This document shows, one piece after another, positions 1 to 7,485 of a DNA stretch of 20,000 bases. Position numbers and translations under genes: made by a program. How positions within the stretch are numbered: the first letter of the stretch is position 1; each line of letters starts with the position of its first letter. The notes beneath the pieces are model-generated. The model saw nothing but the letters and a program-made list of their open reading frames with translations, did no database searches and was not told where the DNA came from. Origin of the DNA: Hormiphora californensis (taxonomy: Eukaryota; Ctenophora; Tentaculata; Cydippida; Pleurobrachiidae). The DNA lies in assembly GCA_020137815.1 (NCBI GenBank), contig CM035351.1, forward strand, positions 5,642,897 through 5,662,896. The letters run 5' to 3'.

Positions 1-607
1 TGGGACTTCAGGAGGCGAAAAACGGTTGAAAACTTAATGGAAGTACCCCATAAAGACAGTAAAATTGCCTTAACAAGTGCGAGATATATGCCAAAGTACA
101 TTAGGAATGTCTTTAGCATTCTAGCAATGTCTGGCGCGACAGGGAAGTGCCATTTCCTTCCTTGTCGTAAAAACTCGAAAAATCAAAAAGCGAGACTCAA
201 GTTTTCAAACAGCCGGCGTGGCGGATCGAGATGGATTTCGGAACACTGATGCGCGCCGCTGCGCACCACCGTTGGCAGCGTGTACATATAATTCTTGCGT
301 ATTACATCGGTACTGTTGAACTTCCGGTAGACATTGGAAGACCATCGTTTAAGAAAATAAATACCAAACACGTTAATTAAAAACAATTAGCCGTCGTAAA
401 ACATCCGAGTCAATTAAAACCCAATTAAAATAGAAGACAGCTGCTTGAACAGTGTTCAGGGACAGTTCAGCGCGGCGCCCTTATCGTCCTTGACTGCTTA
501 CAACCAGTACCTCTCCTTTCCCTGCGCGCATTTCTCCGCTAGTAGCGCAACTCTTCCCACTCTCCCAGTGTTCCCTTTCTGACTGACTGGTCAAGTACCC
601 CCCACAC
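1..607. other. Non-coding stretch downstream of POP5
   Basis: I see no supportable gene here. The short open frames (37-249 plus, 183-386 minus) have no recognisable domain. The segment would be the 3' flank of POP5, but I find no AATAAA on the minus strand close to its stop codon. The first 35 bases loosely resemble 14975-15010 (shared words such as aggaggc and cgttgaaa), so part of it may be an old dispersed repeat. That similarity is weak. Confidence 0.5.
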
Positions 608-1060
608 TCAGTATGATAACTGTTTCACCTCCTCTAACGTCCTTTCCAAAACACTCCTTATCTGATCTCTCTCCCGTCCATCGGGAGTATCCAACATCTG
701 TCTGTGTAACCGATTCAAACTGTAACTGTACAGTTTCTTCTGACAAGTTCTAATTGTGCCACCCACATGTACCACATTGCACACGCACCTCTCTCTTCCA
801 ACAACAACCAGACTTGCCAGACACACCCGGGCATCTTTTTCAAAATCTGCAGGCACCCTAATAACCGCCATCCCTGTCAGAAGCGCCAGGTAAACAACCT
901 TTATTCGGTTTTGTGTCCGTCCTAAACCGACCTCCCCGAAATTCTCCTGGACAGCGTTGTAGATGGTTGATAGAAGGTGGGATGGGGTGAGGGAAGTGTG
1001 GACTGTACAGTCAGTGAAGTGCAGCTCCACTAAGAAGTATCGGTATTTTAAACGGACCAT
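608..1060 (-). CDS. POP5: Ribonuclease P/MRP protein subunit POP5
   Basis: A 150-residue single-exon protein of the POP5/Rpp14 family, a protein subunit of nuclear RNase P and RNase MRP, which process tRNA 5' ends and pre-rRNA. Seen in the sequence: it opens with MVRLKYRYFLVEL, close to the family's usual MVRFKHRYLL start. The signature VVHVGGTIRTCQKKL lies at about residues 95-109, followed by a helix with DTPDGRERDQI. Length is near that of the human protein. The start was chosen because the conserved N terminus begins at this ATG. It is the last gene of a seven-gene same-strand series, 386 bp beyond CSTPP1. An AG after a short pyrimidine run ends 10 nt before the ATG. The acidic tail found in vertebrates is missing. 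Confidence 0.87.
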   Translation of the reverse strand: MVRLKYRYFLVELHFTDCTVHTSLTPSHLLSTIYNAVQENFGEVGLGRTQNRIKVVYLALLTGMAVIRVPADFEKDARVCLASLVVVGRERCVCNVVHVGGTIRTCQKKLYSYSLNRLHRQMLDTPDGRERDQIRSVLERTLEEVKQLSY

Positions 1061-1070
1061 CAGGATAGAG

Positions 1071-1090
1071 CTAGGAGTGGTGACTTATCA
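1071..1090 (-). promoter_or_regulatory. Putative 3' splice acceptor before POP5
   Basis: On the minus strand CACCACTCCTAG ends at 1071, leaving 10 nt before the POP5 start codon. It looks like a splice acceptor, cis or trans. It is one of the weaker examples of this signal in the array because the pyrimidine run is short. Confidence 0.4.
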
Positions 1091-1345
1091 TTGGGAGCTA
1101 AAGGGAGTCAATTAGTTAATTACTAAAATGGCACTTCCTGCAATACATTAGTTGTTTGAAAATAAAATATACATTTTATACAAGTTTATACAGTGATATA
1201 AACACTTAGTTACACACATAACTTCTCTCTGACCTCTGAAAGTTAATATCTGATAGGAGAATACAGTGTTCAGCTGTACACTTCAATCACCAGTCTGTAT
1301 CTGACCTTCTTTCCAAGTATAAAATATCCCAAGCATACCCCGTCC

Positions 1346-1468
1346 TTCACTCTGATTTATTCGAAATATCCAGCTCCTGTTCATTCTGATTTACTGGACA
1401 TATCCAGCTCCCGTTCATTCTGATTTACTGTACATATCCCTCCGGTTCATTCTGATTTACTGGACTTG
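1346..1468. repeat. Four-copy 32-34 bp tandem repeat over the CSTPP1 stop codon
   Basis: Four copies begin at 1346, 1380, 1414 and 1446 (spacings 34, 34 and 32). Each contains a version of ttcattctgatttactg. The copy at 1446 is the coding end and stop codon of CSTPP1; the other three lie in its 3' flank. The copy at 1346 differs so that it contains AATAAA on the minus strand. Confidence 0.85.
1356..1361 (-). terminator. Probable poly(A) signal of CSTPP1
   Basis: AATAAA on the minus strand, about 86 nt after the CSTPP1 stop codon. It lies in a diverged copy of the tandem repeat that also makes up the gene's last codons. The other copies read AGTAAA at this position. Confidence 0.5.
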
Positions 1469-2235
1469 GCCTCACAGTTTTCCAAGCACTGACTCTTCTT
1501 AGGCAGAGCTCCAATACTGCCATTGATAGTATCACTGTTCGCAATACCCAGGAGATATGTATAGAATGAGGCCTTCTGGGTCTTTCCTAATATCCTATGA
1601 ATCACTCGAATTGAGGGGTGATGATAATGGTTGTTAGCGATCATATCAGTTATCCTATCTAGAAAGATGCCACTCTCAACTCCCTCTAACCGCGGTGTCG
1701 CTCCACTCTTCTCGTTCCCACTGCCCGCTGATAGGGAGAGATACAGCTCCCTGCAAGCACTCAGGAACTCGTTATAATAAAACTGAACCTGGAAGGCGTA
1801 TAGGAAATCCTGAAATGCCATCAGACAATCTGACACAGCATCATCCATTAGAATTATCCGAGCCGCTGATTGGACAATTGTGAAAGGGAAATCAGGGCAG
1901 AGAAGTTGGATTAGGGCATGGTACTCCTTGGCTGTTAACATGTCACCATGGTTACCAATGGTCCGATAACACTTCCAGAATAGTTTCACAAAACTGGCCC
2001 TGTTGTGTGGGGTGATGGAGACGTAGGAGAATGTCTGATGTACTACGTGGTTACCCTGTGATACCCTACTGAAATAGTCAGATAGAAACCGGTGGGGTTG
2101 GAGCTTGGGGTCACTGTCTCGTATAGCGAAGAGGGAGGAGAGGGCGTGGGACAGGTAGGTCATGATGTGGTGGGATTGAAGGTATGCTTCCGGGGTCTGG
2201 AGGAACCTGTCCTTGGAGTCCGTTGAGGTACTCAT
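1447..2235 (-). CDS. CSTPP1: Centriolar satellite-associated tubulin polyglutamylase complex regulator 1 homologue (C11orf49 family)
   Basis: A 262-residue single-exon protein matching the family of human CSTPP1 (C11orf49), which binds the tubulin polyglutamylase complex at centriolar satellites and affects microtubule glutamylation. Seen in the sequence: an N-terminal helix with SHHIMTYLSHAL; then ITPHNRASFVKLFWKCYRT (about residues 74-92), KEYHALIQLLCPDFPF and ARIILMDDAV, corresponding to the most conserved core; then LYAFQVQFYYNEFL; and near the end LEGVESGIF and GSIGALPKK. It lacks the Ser/Pro-rich C-terminal extension of the longer human protein (about 331 aa). The last six codons and the stop belong to a tandem repeat that continues into the 3' flank. 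The start is the ATG 12 nt after a strong acceptor-like AG. The family suggests an organism with cilia or centrioles. Confidence 0.88.
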   Translation of the reverse strand: MSTSTDSKDRFLQTPEAYLQSHHIMTYLSHALSSLFAIRDSDPKLQPHRFLSDYFSRVSQGNHVVHQTFSYVSITPHNRASFVKLFWKCYRTIGNHGDMLTAKEYHALIQLLCPDFPFTIVQSAARIILMDDAVSDCLMAFQDFLYAFQVQFYYNEFLSACRELYLSLSAGSGNEKSGATPRLEGVESGIFLDRITDMIANNHYHHPSIRVIHRILGKTQKASFYTYLLGIANSDTINGSIGALPKKSQCLENCEAKSSKSE

Positions 2236-2758
2236 GGTGGTCTGTACCTAGGAAGCTGGATGGGGTTAGAAAGAAGTAGGGCGTGGAAGACACTGATCAG
2301 TTGGGGGTAAAGAGTTTTCGTTGTGGGGCAGCAACTTTCTATAGAATAGGAGGTAAATCCGGCCAGGTTATAATGCAGAATAAACAGCTAATTTTGCCTG
2401 TGTGTTTATAAATTACAACAGTTACCTTACAAATCAGATTACATAACAAAATTGTCCGTTCCCTGCCATCATAAACATACTTCTCTTTTTCTGAACTCTT
2501 TCAATACTCTCTCAACCTTCCCCTCTCTCTCTCATTATTTCTCTCCTTCATCTCTCCCCCTATCTCTCTTTAATAATGTCTCTCTTCTGCTTGTTGCTTC
2601 AATAACAATGACTTAATTACATGAGGGACTCTTTACCCACTCTTTACAGTATGACCACTTTCTCTCCCCTCCCTAACTTCTATTCCTCAAAACAACAACA
2701 ATACATCCCTTACTCGACCCTCTCTCACATTATAACAACACATTCCCACTATTCAACA
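2236..2758. other. SLC25A44-CSTPP1 gap
   Basis: The 523-bp gap holds no gene. It contains a long tract that is C/T-rich on the plus strand (about 2505-2590) and an ATTAAA on the minus strand (2569-2574), about 185 nt after the SLC25A44 stop, as a possible poly(A) signal. The CSTPP1-proximal 33 bp are the acceptor-like sequence listed separately. Confidence 0.55.
2248..2280 (-). promoter_or_regulatory. Strong putative 3' splice acceptor before CSTPP1
   Basis: The minus strand reads TTTCTAACCCC (branch-like CTAAC), then a pyrimidine-rich run ending CTTCCTAG at 2248. The ATG follows 12 nt later. This is one of the best acceptor-like signals in the array. A matching donor within the gap to SLC25A44 is not obvious. 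Confidence 0.6.
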
Positions 2759-4789
2759 TCAATTATACTGCACTGTCTCTGATGATGAACCACCACCACT
2801 ACCCTGTCTGAGGCTCAGCCTCTTCACAGTCTCATAACCCAGTATAATAAGGAAGGAGCTGGTGGACATGCTCAGTGCACGTGCTGATAGTCCTTTAACA
2901 AACAGTCCAATACCGTCCTCTGACCACAGTTTCCGAGTTACATACACTACCGATCTGCTGCCACCGACCTGAGAATAAAGAGGGGGGATTGTGAGAGGGG
3001 GAGACTAGAGGGAGGGGTGTGAGAGAGGGGCGTGAGAGGGGTGTGAGAGGGGGACAGGGGATTGTGAGAGAGGGGGAGATATATGATTTACTTAGAAGAT
3101 CTCATATTTATAACAAACTTTTGTCAGATTATGTAGAACTATTCTGTCGAATTCTACAACTATATTCTAGAACTATATGATGAATTATGAATCACGAAAT
3201 TCCAATCAAATATATTTTACCGGGAGGTGTTAATTATTTACCTGAATTCTAGTTCGAATGATATCCAGGGGGTTCGTTGCAACTGCCGATATAACTCCAC
3301 TCATAACTCCACTAACTGCCTGTACAGGCATCTTATGGTGCCCTTGACTATCTGGTGCTACATACCGTCCAGAGTGGGCCAACTGAGAGAGTTTTTACAG
3401 TCAGCTGATATAACTAGTTACAGTTAGTCGGCAGGCATTAATCATATAATGGTTTACATGCCACTACTGCACCATCGTGACTCAGGTGTATACAACATGT
3501 GTAATGTACAACTCGGGACATGTATAATGCCCAGAACATGTGTAACTCAGATCACATGTGTAACTCAGATCACATGTGCAACTCAGATCACACTCACCAG
3601 ACAGTTATAGGTAGCCCACCAGATGCCGCTAGTGGGGACATTACTCATCAGACTGACAAGGTACCCCCGGTAGAAGCCACTCAGCCCGTCTTTCACCATG
3701 ATCTTCCTACAGATCCCCAGTAGGGTGTGGTCAGCAGGTTTAGCAGCCACAGGAGCTCCATATTTTGAAGATGTCATCTCCTTCTGACGTAACATTCCCT
3801 GTAAAGATATACAGTGTGCAGTGAGGAGAAGGGACAGAGAATATGTATAATTTCAGAGGACAGTGGTTTTTTTATCTCCAGACCCAACTGGGGCCGGGCC
3901 TGGGGGGAGTGGGAACTAGATAATTACCAGTATCTGTAATCTCTGTGTGACCACATCAGCAGGAACTGACAGGGTCTGACCAGCCACAGAGGCAACCGCA
4001 CCAGGCAACAATCCCTGAAATAAGGGGGTTCGATTTACAACAGGAACCGACCGAAACAAGTAAACAACCAATCAGAACTCGTTTTTAGGTCACGTGACTG
4101 GTTATCAGCCAATCAGGGACCAGTATTTCCTGATTCGGTCGGTTCCTGATTTACAAAAACTGGTTGGAAGACCATACATGGTCATGACTCATGAATCTAA
4201 AGTGCTGTTATTGCGACACACTCTGTATTTACAATGGCCCCGCCCCACTCTCTCCGTACCTGCATAACTACGTTGAGGTGGTTGCACCTGTGTTTTGCAT
4301 ACTCGTATGTTGTAATGTACACTTGACCAAAGAGGACTCCCAGGGCGAATATGGGAAAACCACGGTAAAATCCAAGTATTCCCTCTGATTTAAATACCTG
4401 GGAACGGCACCATTAAAAACACGAAGAAGGAGACAGAGAAAGATAGATAGATGCAGATGAGAGTTTGAAAGTGAAGTTTATAGCGGTGTTTCGTTAAAAT
4501 ACCTTAATAAATGCATCAAATGATCCTCTATAGACTGAAGTCCCCCTTTGAACTTGGAGTCGTGTTTTGATTAGGTTGGTGGGGTAGACACAGAGCCTGA
4601 TACCCAGAAATACGGTACATCCCCAAAAATAATACCTGATGGAAATCACAGTTAGCTTTTAGTTGGGTGATATTTTGTTCATAGTTGTTAGCGGTCTGTA
4701 AATCTATAATTAACTCACTTTGATTTATCTAGGTCGTTCCAGACGATTTGTCGAGGACTGGATGAGGGAGAAGAAGTTTCGGAACTCAT
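2759..4789 (-). CDS. SLC25A44: Mitochondrial carrier SLC25A44 (seven exons)
   Basis: Spliced gene of the mitochondrial carrier family. SLC25A44 imports branched-chain amino acids into mitochondria across the inner membrane. Exons: 4789-4719, 4635-4503, 4397-4260, 4014-3928, 3798-3598, 3382-3242, 2968-2759; 981 coding bases, 326 aa (human about 314). All introns begin GT and end AG (83-273 bp); the first is phase 2 and the other five are phase 0. Seen in the three carrier repeats: VYPTNLIKTRLQVQ, VPADVVTQRLQ and TNPLDIIRTRIQ, plus GFYRGF, GFYRGYLVSL and KGLSAR. The C-terminal GYETVKRLSL is close to the human GYESLKKLSL. The N-terminal IVWNDLDKSK parallels the human start and fixes exon 1. In repeat 1 the signature acidic residue is Asn, and in repeat 2 the basic residue is Gln; the human protein is also degenerate here. 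The last 15 or so residues are Gly/Ser-rich and not conserved. Confidence 0.94.
2984..3080. repeat. G/A-rich low-complexity tract in SLC25A44 intron 6
   Basis: Imperfect runs of gtgagaggg and ggggtgtgagag about 20 bp upstream (in the gene's direction) of the last exon's acceptor. On the transcribed sense it is a long C/T tract, which could act as an extended polypyrimidine tract. Confidence 0.7.
3536..3589. repeat. Three-copy 18-bp tandem repeat beside the intron 5 donor
   Basis: Three copies of acatgtgtaactcagatc start at 3536, 3554 and 3572, the third with one change. The array ends 8 bp inside intron 5 of SLC25A44, next to its GTGAGT donor (3597-3592 on the minus strand). Confidence 0.85.
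4041..4148. mobile_element. hAT-like MITE, complete copy, in SLC25A44 intron 3
   Basis: A 108-bp element with perfect 15-bp terminal inverted repeats (CAGGAACCGACCGAA and its complement), flanked by a perfect 8-bp target duplication atttacaa (4033-4040 and 4149-4156). An 8-bp duplication and ends starting CAG are hallmarks of the hAT superfamily. It has no coding capacity. The interior holds two CCAATCAG words and the palindrome GTCACGTGAC, an E-box of the USF/MITF/TFEB type. Its left end lies 27 bp from the exon 4 acceptor (intron end at 4015). Confidence 0.92.
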
Positions 4790-5098
4790 AGATCTGTTTT
4801 AGTTGGTTGAGAAGTTTGGGGTCGGGACCCTATTGGGACCCACCTCCTATGTCCAAGTGTCATACCATCCCTAAAAAGCAGGTTGAGTTTTCTGGCAAGT
4901 TTGAGATCTAATAAACGCCAATAATTTCAACAAAAACATTCTTCTAAATCAGAAGTTTCAAACCGTAAAACATAACTGTGAATATCACATACTCGTATTT
5001 GTACAAAAAGGAGAACCACCTCACACCAGGCTCACTGTGAGGTCACAGTTTAGGTTGTGTAGCTCACACGCGTTGTGAGGGTCCGGTAGAGCATTGTT
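4790..5098. other. Short SOD2-SLC25A44 gap
   Basis: Only 309 bp separate the SOD2 stop from the SLC25A44 start. There is no ORF of interest, no clear TATA box and no AATAAA on the minus strand. Part must be the SOD2 3' UTR, leaving little room for an independent promoter. Confidence 0.5.
4794..4820 (-). promoter_or_regulatory. Putative 3' splice acceptor before SLC25A44
   Basis: The minus strand reads ACTTCTCAACCAACTAAAACAG ending at 4794, with a branch-like CTAAA, and the ATG follows after only 4 nt. It is acceptor-like although the bases just before the AG are purine-rich. Confidence 0.45.
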
Positions 5099-5749
5099 TC
5101 ATTTTCCAAGTACACCCTGGTACCGCTCAGCAACATCCTCCCAATTAACAATATCCCATATCTTTCCCACATACTCTGGTCGAACATTCTTGTACTGCAG
5201 GTAGTATGCATGTTCCCAGACATCGAATCCCAACAGTGGCACTAGTCCGGTTGTAGCGAGGAGGGGATCCTGATTAGCACATTTAGCAATACCAAGCCGC
5301 TTAGTGTTAGGATCAACCCCTAACCAGGCCCACCCGCTACCCTGAACTCCGATCGCAGCTGCACTCATCTCGGCCTTGAACTTATCGAATGATGAGAAAG
5401 TGGAGGAGATGGCATCCCCCAGAGCACCATCTGGAACACCTCCACCATTTGGGCTGAGGTTGTGCCAGAAGATGGAGTGGTTGATGTGACCACCTGCATT
5501 GAACACCATATCCCTTTGACAGGCCATCACAGTTGAGATATCCTTAGCCTCGACCGCTGCCTCCAGTTTGGGGACGACATTATTGAGGTTGGTAACGTAT
5601 GTGTTGTGATGTTTGGAGTGGTGGATCTCCATGATCTCTCGGTTCACAACGGGCTCAAGAGCATCGTAGGAGTAGGGAAGTTCCGGGAGTGTGTAGAGAG
5701 ACCGCCGGGAGCAGGAGCGAGATAGCGCTCGTAGTGAGCTTTGGAGCAT
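5099..5749 (-). CDS. SOD2: Superoxide dismutase [Mn], mitochondrial
   Basis: A 216-residue Fe/Mn-type superoxide dismutase that converts superoxide to hydrogen peroxide and oxygen in the mitochondrial matrix. The N-terminal 18 or so residues are rich in Arg, Ser and Leu with no acidic residue, as in a mitochondrial targeting peptide; the mature protein probably begins near LYTLPELPY. Metal ligands by alignment are His43, His91 (HINHSIFW), Asp176 and His180 ([11 protein letters not shown]). The active-site Tyr51 and Gln136 (GVQGSGW) are present, and Gln at this place marks the Mn rather than the Fe enzyme. The frame is open upstream to 5935, but that extension is not conserved and contains an acceptor-like TTTCTAG 5 nt before this ATG, so I start here. 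There are no coding introns, unusual for an animal SOD2. Confidence 0.98.
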   Translation of the reverse strand: MLQSSLRALSRSCSRRSLYTLPELPYSYDALEPVVNREIMEIHHSKHHNTYVTNLNNVVPKLEAAVEAKDISTVMACQRDMVFNAGGHINHSIFWHNLSPNGGGVPDGALGDAISSTFSSFDKFKAEMSAAAIGVQGSGWAWLGVDPNTKRLGIAKCANQDPLLATTGLVPLLGFDVWEHAYYLQYKNVRPEYVGKIWDIVNWEDVAERYQGVLGK

Positions 5750-5754
5750 GATAC

Positions 5755-5780
5755 CTAGAAAGAGAGAGGATGTGTTTAGA
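5755..5780 (-). promoter_or_regulatory. Strong putative 3' splice acceptor before SOD2
   Basis: The minus strand reads CTAAACACATCCTCTCTCTTTCTAG ending at 5755: branch-like CTAAAC, a near-pure pyrimidine run, then TAG, with the ATG 5 nt on. This indicates either a 5' UTR intron or a trans-splice site, and explains why the upstream open frame is not protein. Confidence 0.7.
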
Positions 5781-5930
5781 TTGTAATTTGAGTAGGGGAG
5801 GGGTTGAACGAGGGTTGGAGGATTAAAAGACACATTTGTTGCAGTAAAAAAGGATAAATAGAGATCTTGATACAACTCATTTCTTCTGATATTGCTCCAT
5901 CGTCCTTCGGAGAGCGAAGGGAAATATGTG

Positions 5931-6010
5931 ACCATGGTAACTTGTAACCATGGTAACTAAAAACCATGACAATTTGTAACCATGGTAACTAAAAACCATG
6001 ACAACAGGAT
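5931..6010. repeat. Five-copy 16-bp tandem repeat upstream of SOD2
   Basis: Five 16-bp units start at 5931, 5947, 5963, 5979 and 5995, each beginning accatg and alternating between accatggtaactaaaa-like and accatgacaatttgta-like forms. CCATGG is palindromic, so the array supplies many ATG triplets on both strands upstream of SOD2. Confidence 0.85.
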
Positions 6011-6512
6011 GTCTCATGGTATGTGAGAAAAGAATGTGGTATGAACCAGTATACAAATTACACACGGTCCCCTAGCAGGTTTCTCTCTCTCTCATCTCCA
6101 CAGGAATGGGAACATAGCAAAAGCGTTCGAATTTCTCATCAAGACCATCTACTTTTTAGTTTAGGAATAATTTTTTAATCTAGGTTGTAATACAATGGAC
6201 CAATTGCGTTTTAAAGAGTCGCTTATCGTCTTCAGACTATCGTAATTTCAAAAGAGCAACTAATGCCGAACGCGAATGACTATGGCTGAAAAAGTAACCA
6301 AGTAAAACTTAGGGCTTAAAAGATTTAGCGATTCGATGGATTTTTACTAAAATTTGTGAAATTTAGGTAAGGAAGTGTTTTGTAAATTTTAGGGAAGGAA
6401 TTATTTTGTTGAAAACGGCTTTTGATTGTTTCCCAAAAAGGTGAAATAGATTTGGTCAACAATTAAAGTGGTGGTCAATCATTAAAATTGGTACCCCGTA
6501 CCAAAAAAAGTT

Positions 6513-6577
6513 CACACACACACACAAACAAACACACACGCACACGCACACACAATCTGCAAACACAAACAAACAAA
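6513..6577. repeat. CA-rich microsatellite
   Basis: Interrupted (CA)n with caaa and cacg variants. Confidence 0.9.
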
Positions 6578-6943
6578 AAGTTGGTAAAAAAATTCACGAT
6601 CTCTCTTTGGCTGTCGCATACTCGCATTTTCCAAACTACACCTCACATCAACAACAACATATAATATTTATTACCAAGAGGACAAGAAAGTAAGGACTGA
6701 CAATAAATGGTGTCTGTATCTCCTTGTCTCAATACCCTGACAAAACTAAACATACATTCACTTTAATAATCTCAATCTCTGACAAATTTACCGGCCTTCA
6801 CTTCTCACAGGTCATTCAAAATATAATCCCAGCTAAATCATCCATTCTTTCAGCTTCTACACAGTTTAACATAATTTCATTTTCTCTCACAGCAGTATTT
6901 CATATCCCAAAAGATCCCTCTGAACCGAAAAAAAGCATTGTAA

Positions 6944-7038
6944 ACCAAGTAAACAACCAATCAGAGCTCGTTATTTAGGTCACGTGACTGGTTATCAGCC
7001 AATCAGGGACCAGTATTTCCTGATTCGGTCGGTTCCTG
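6944..7038. mobile_element. hAT-like MITE, second copy, left end damaged
   Basis: From caagtaaacaacc to the right end TTCGGTCGGTTCCTG, this is nearly identical to 4057-4148 (about two differences in 92-93 bp, including one indel). It carries the same CCAATCAG words and the GTCACGTGAC palindrome. The left inverted repeat is missing. A target duplication still seems readable: cattgta at 6936-6942 and 7039-7045. The copy therefore lost its left 14 or so bases after insertion. Confidence 0.85.
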
Positions 7039-7215
7039 CATTGTAGTGTGCGTGGTGTGTTTCTCAGTTATTTGGGACATGTTATAGGAGTGTCTTTTTG
7101 TAGTGGAATGAACACTTATTGACGACTTGTATCTTTGCATACTGCAAGGTCGTTCATCTAATACAGTTTGACACCTTATCCCACTAACACACTATTGGAT
7201 GCCACACGCATATCA

Positions 7216-7221
7216 TTTATT
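7216..7221 (-). terminator. Probable poly(A) signal of LSM14
   Basis: AATAAA on the minus strand, about 265 nt after the LSM14 stop codon. No better candidate lies closer. Confidence 0.4.
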
Positions 7222-7421
7222 TAACTCCTTCAATATCCTCTCTCTTCTAAACATTGCAGTTCGTACAAGCACCATTTTACAGACACAGACAGGTAGAGGG
7301 AGCCAACTACTACTCCACACATAAATAAGATTTTAGAGGCCAATATAATAACTTCTCACTCAGCACATTTTGACAGCCAGATCTCGAGAAAATTGTGTCT
7401 GCGTCATTTGTGATGGTTTGC

Positions 7422-7439
7422 TTGTGTGTGTGTGTGTGG
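7422..7439. repeat. (GT)n microsatellite in the LSM14 3' region
   Basis: A run of about eight GT units, 47 bp downstream of the LSM14 stop codon. Confidence 0.9.
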
Positions 7440-7485
7440 TACTGGATCTTAGTAACGGGGTACACAATTTGATTTTCTTCTTCAA

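Larger units (their letters stand above)
6011..7215. other. LSM14-SOD2 intergenic region
   Basis: This is the longest gap in the gene series. It is A/T-rich with no convincing gene; the frame at 6724-6978 plus runs into a MITE and has no domain. It holds a small palindrome (ttggtac, ccc, gtaccaa at 6488-6504), a CA-rich microsatellite at about 6513-6577, and the second MITE copy at 6944-7038. If any downstream gene in the series has its own promoter, this is the roomiest place for one. Confidence 0.55.

Noticed and set aside
1-249. Small gene at 37-249 on the plus strand
   Set aside because: The 70-residue product has no recognisable features, and no supporting signal lies upstream.
4020-4040. 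tRNA B-box-like ggttcgatt
   Set aside because: No A box or cloverleaf partner around it; it is intron sequence beside the MITE.
5750-5935. N-terminal extension of SOD2 to 5935
   Set aside because: Not conserved, lies outside the targeting peptide, and contains a strong acceptor-like TTTCTAG just before the conserved start.
6724-6978. 84-codon plus-strand frame between LSM14 and SOD2
   Set aside because: It ends inside a MITE copy, has no domain and has A/T-rich composition typical of non-coding DNA.
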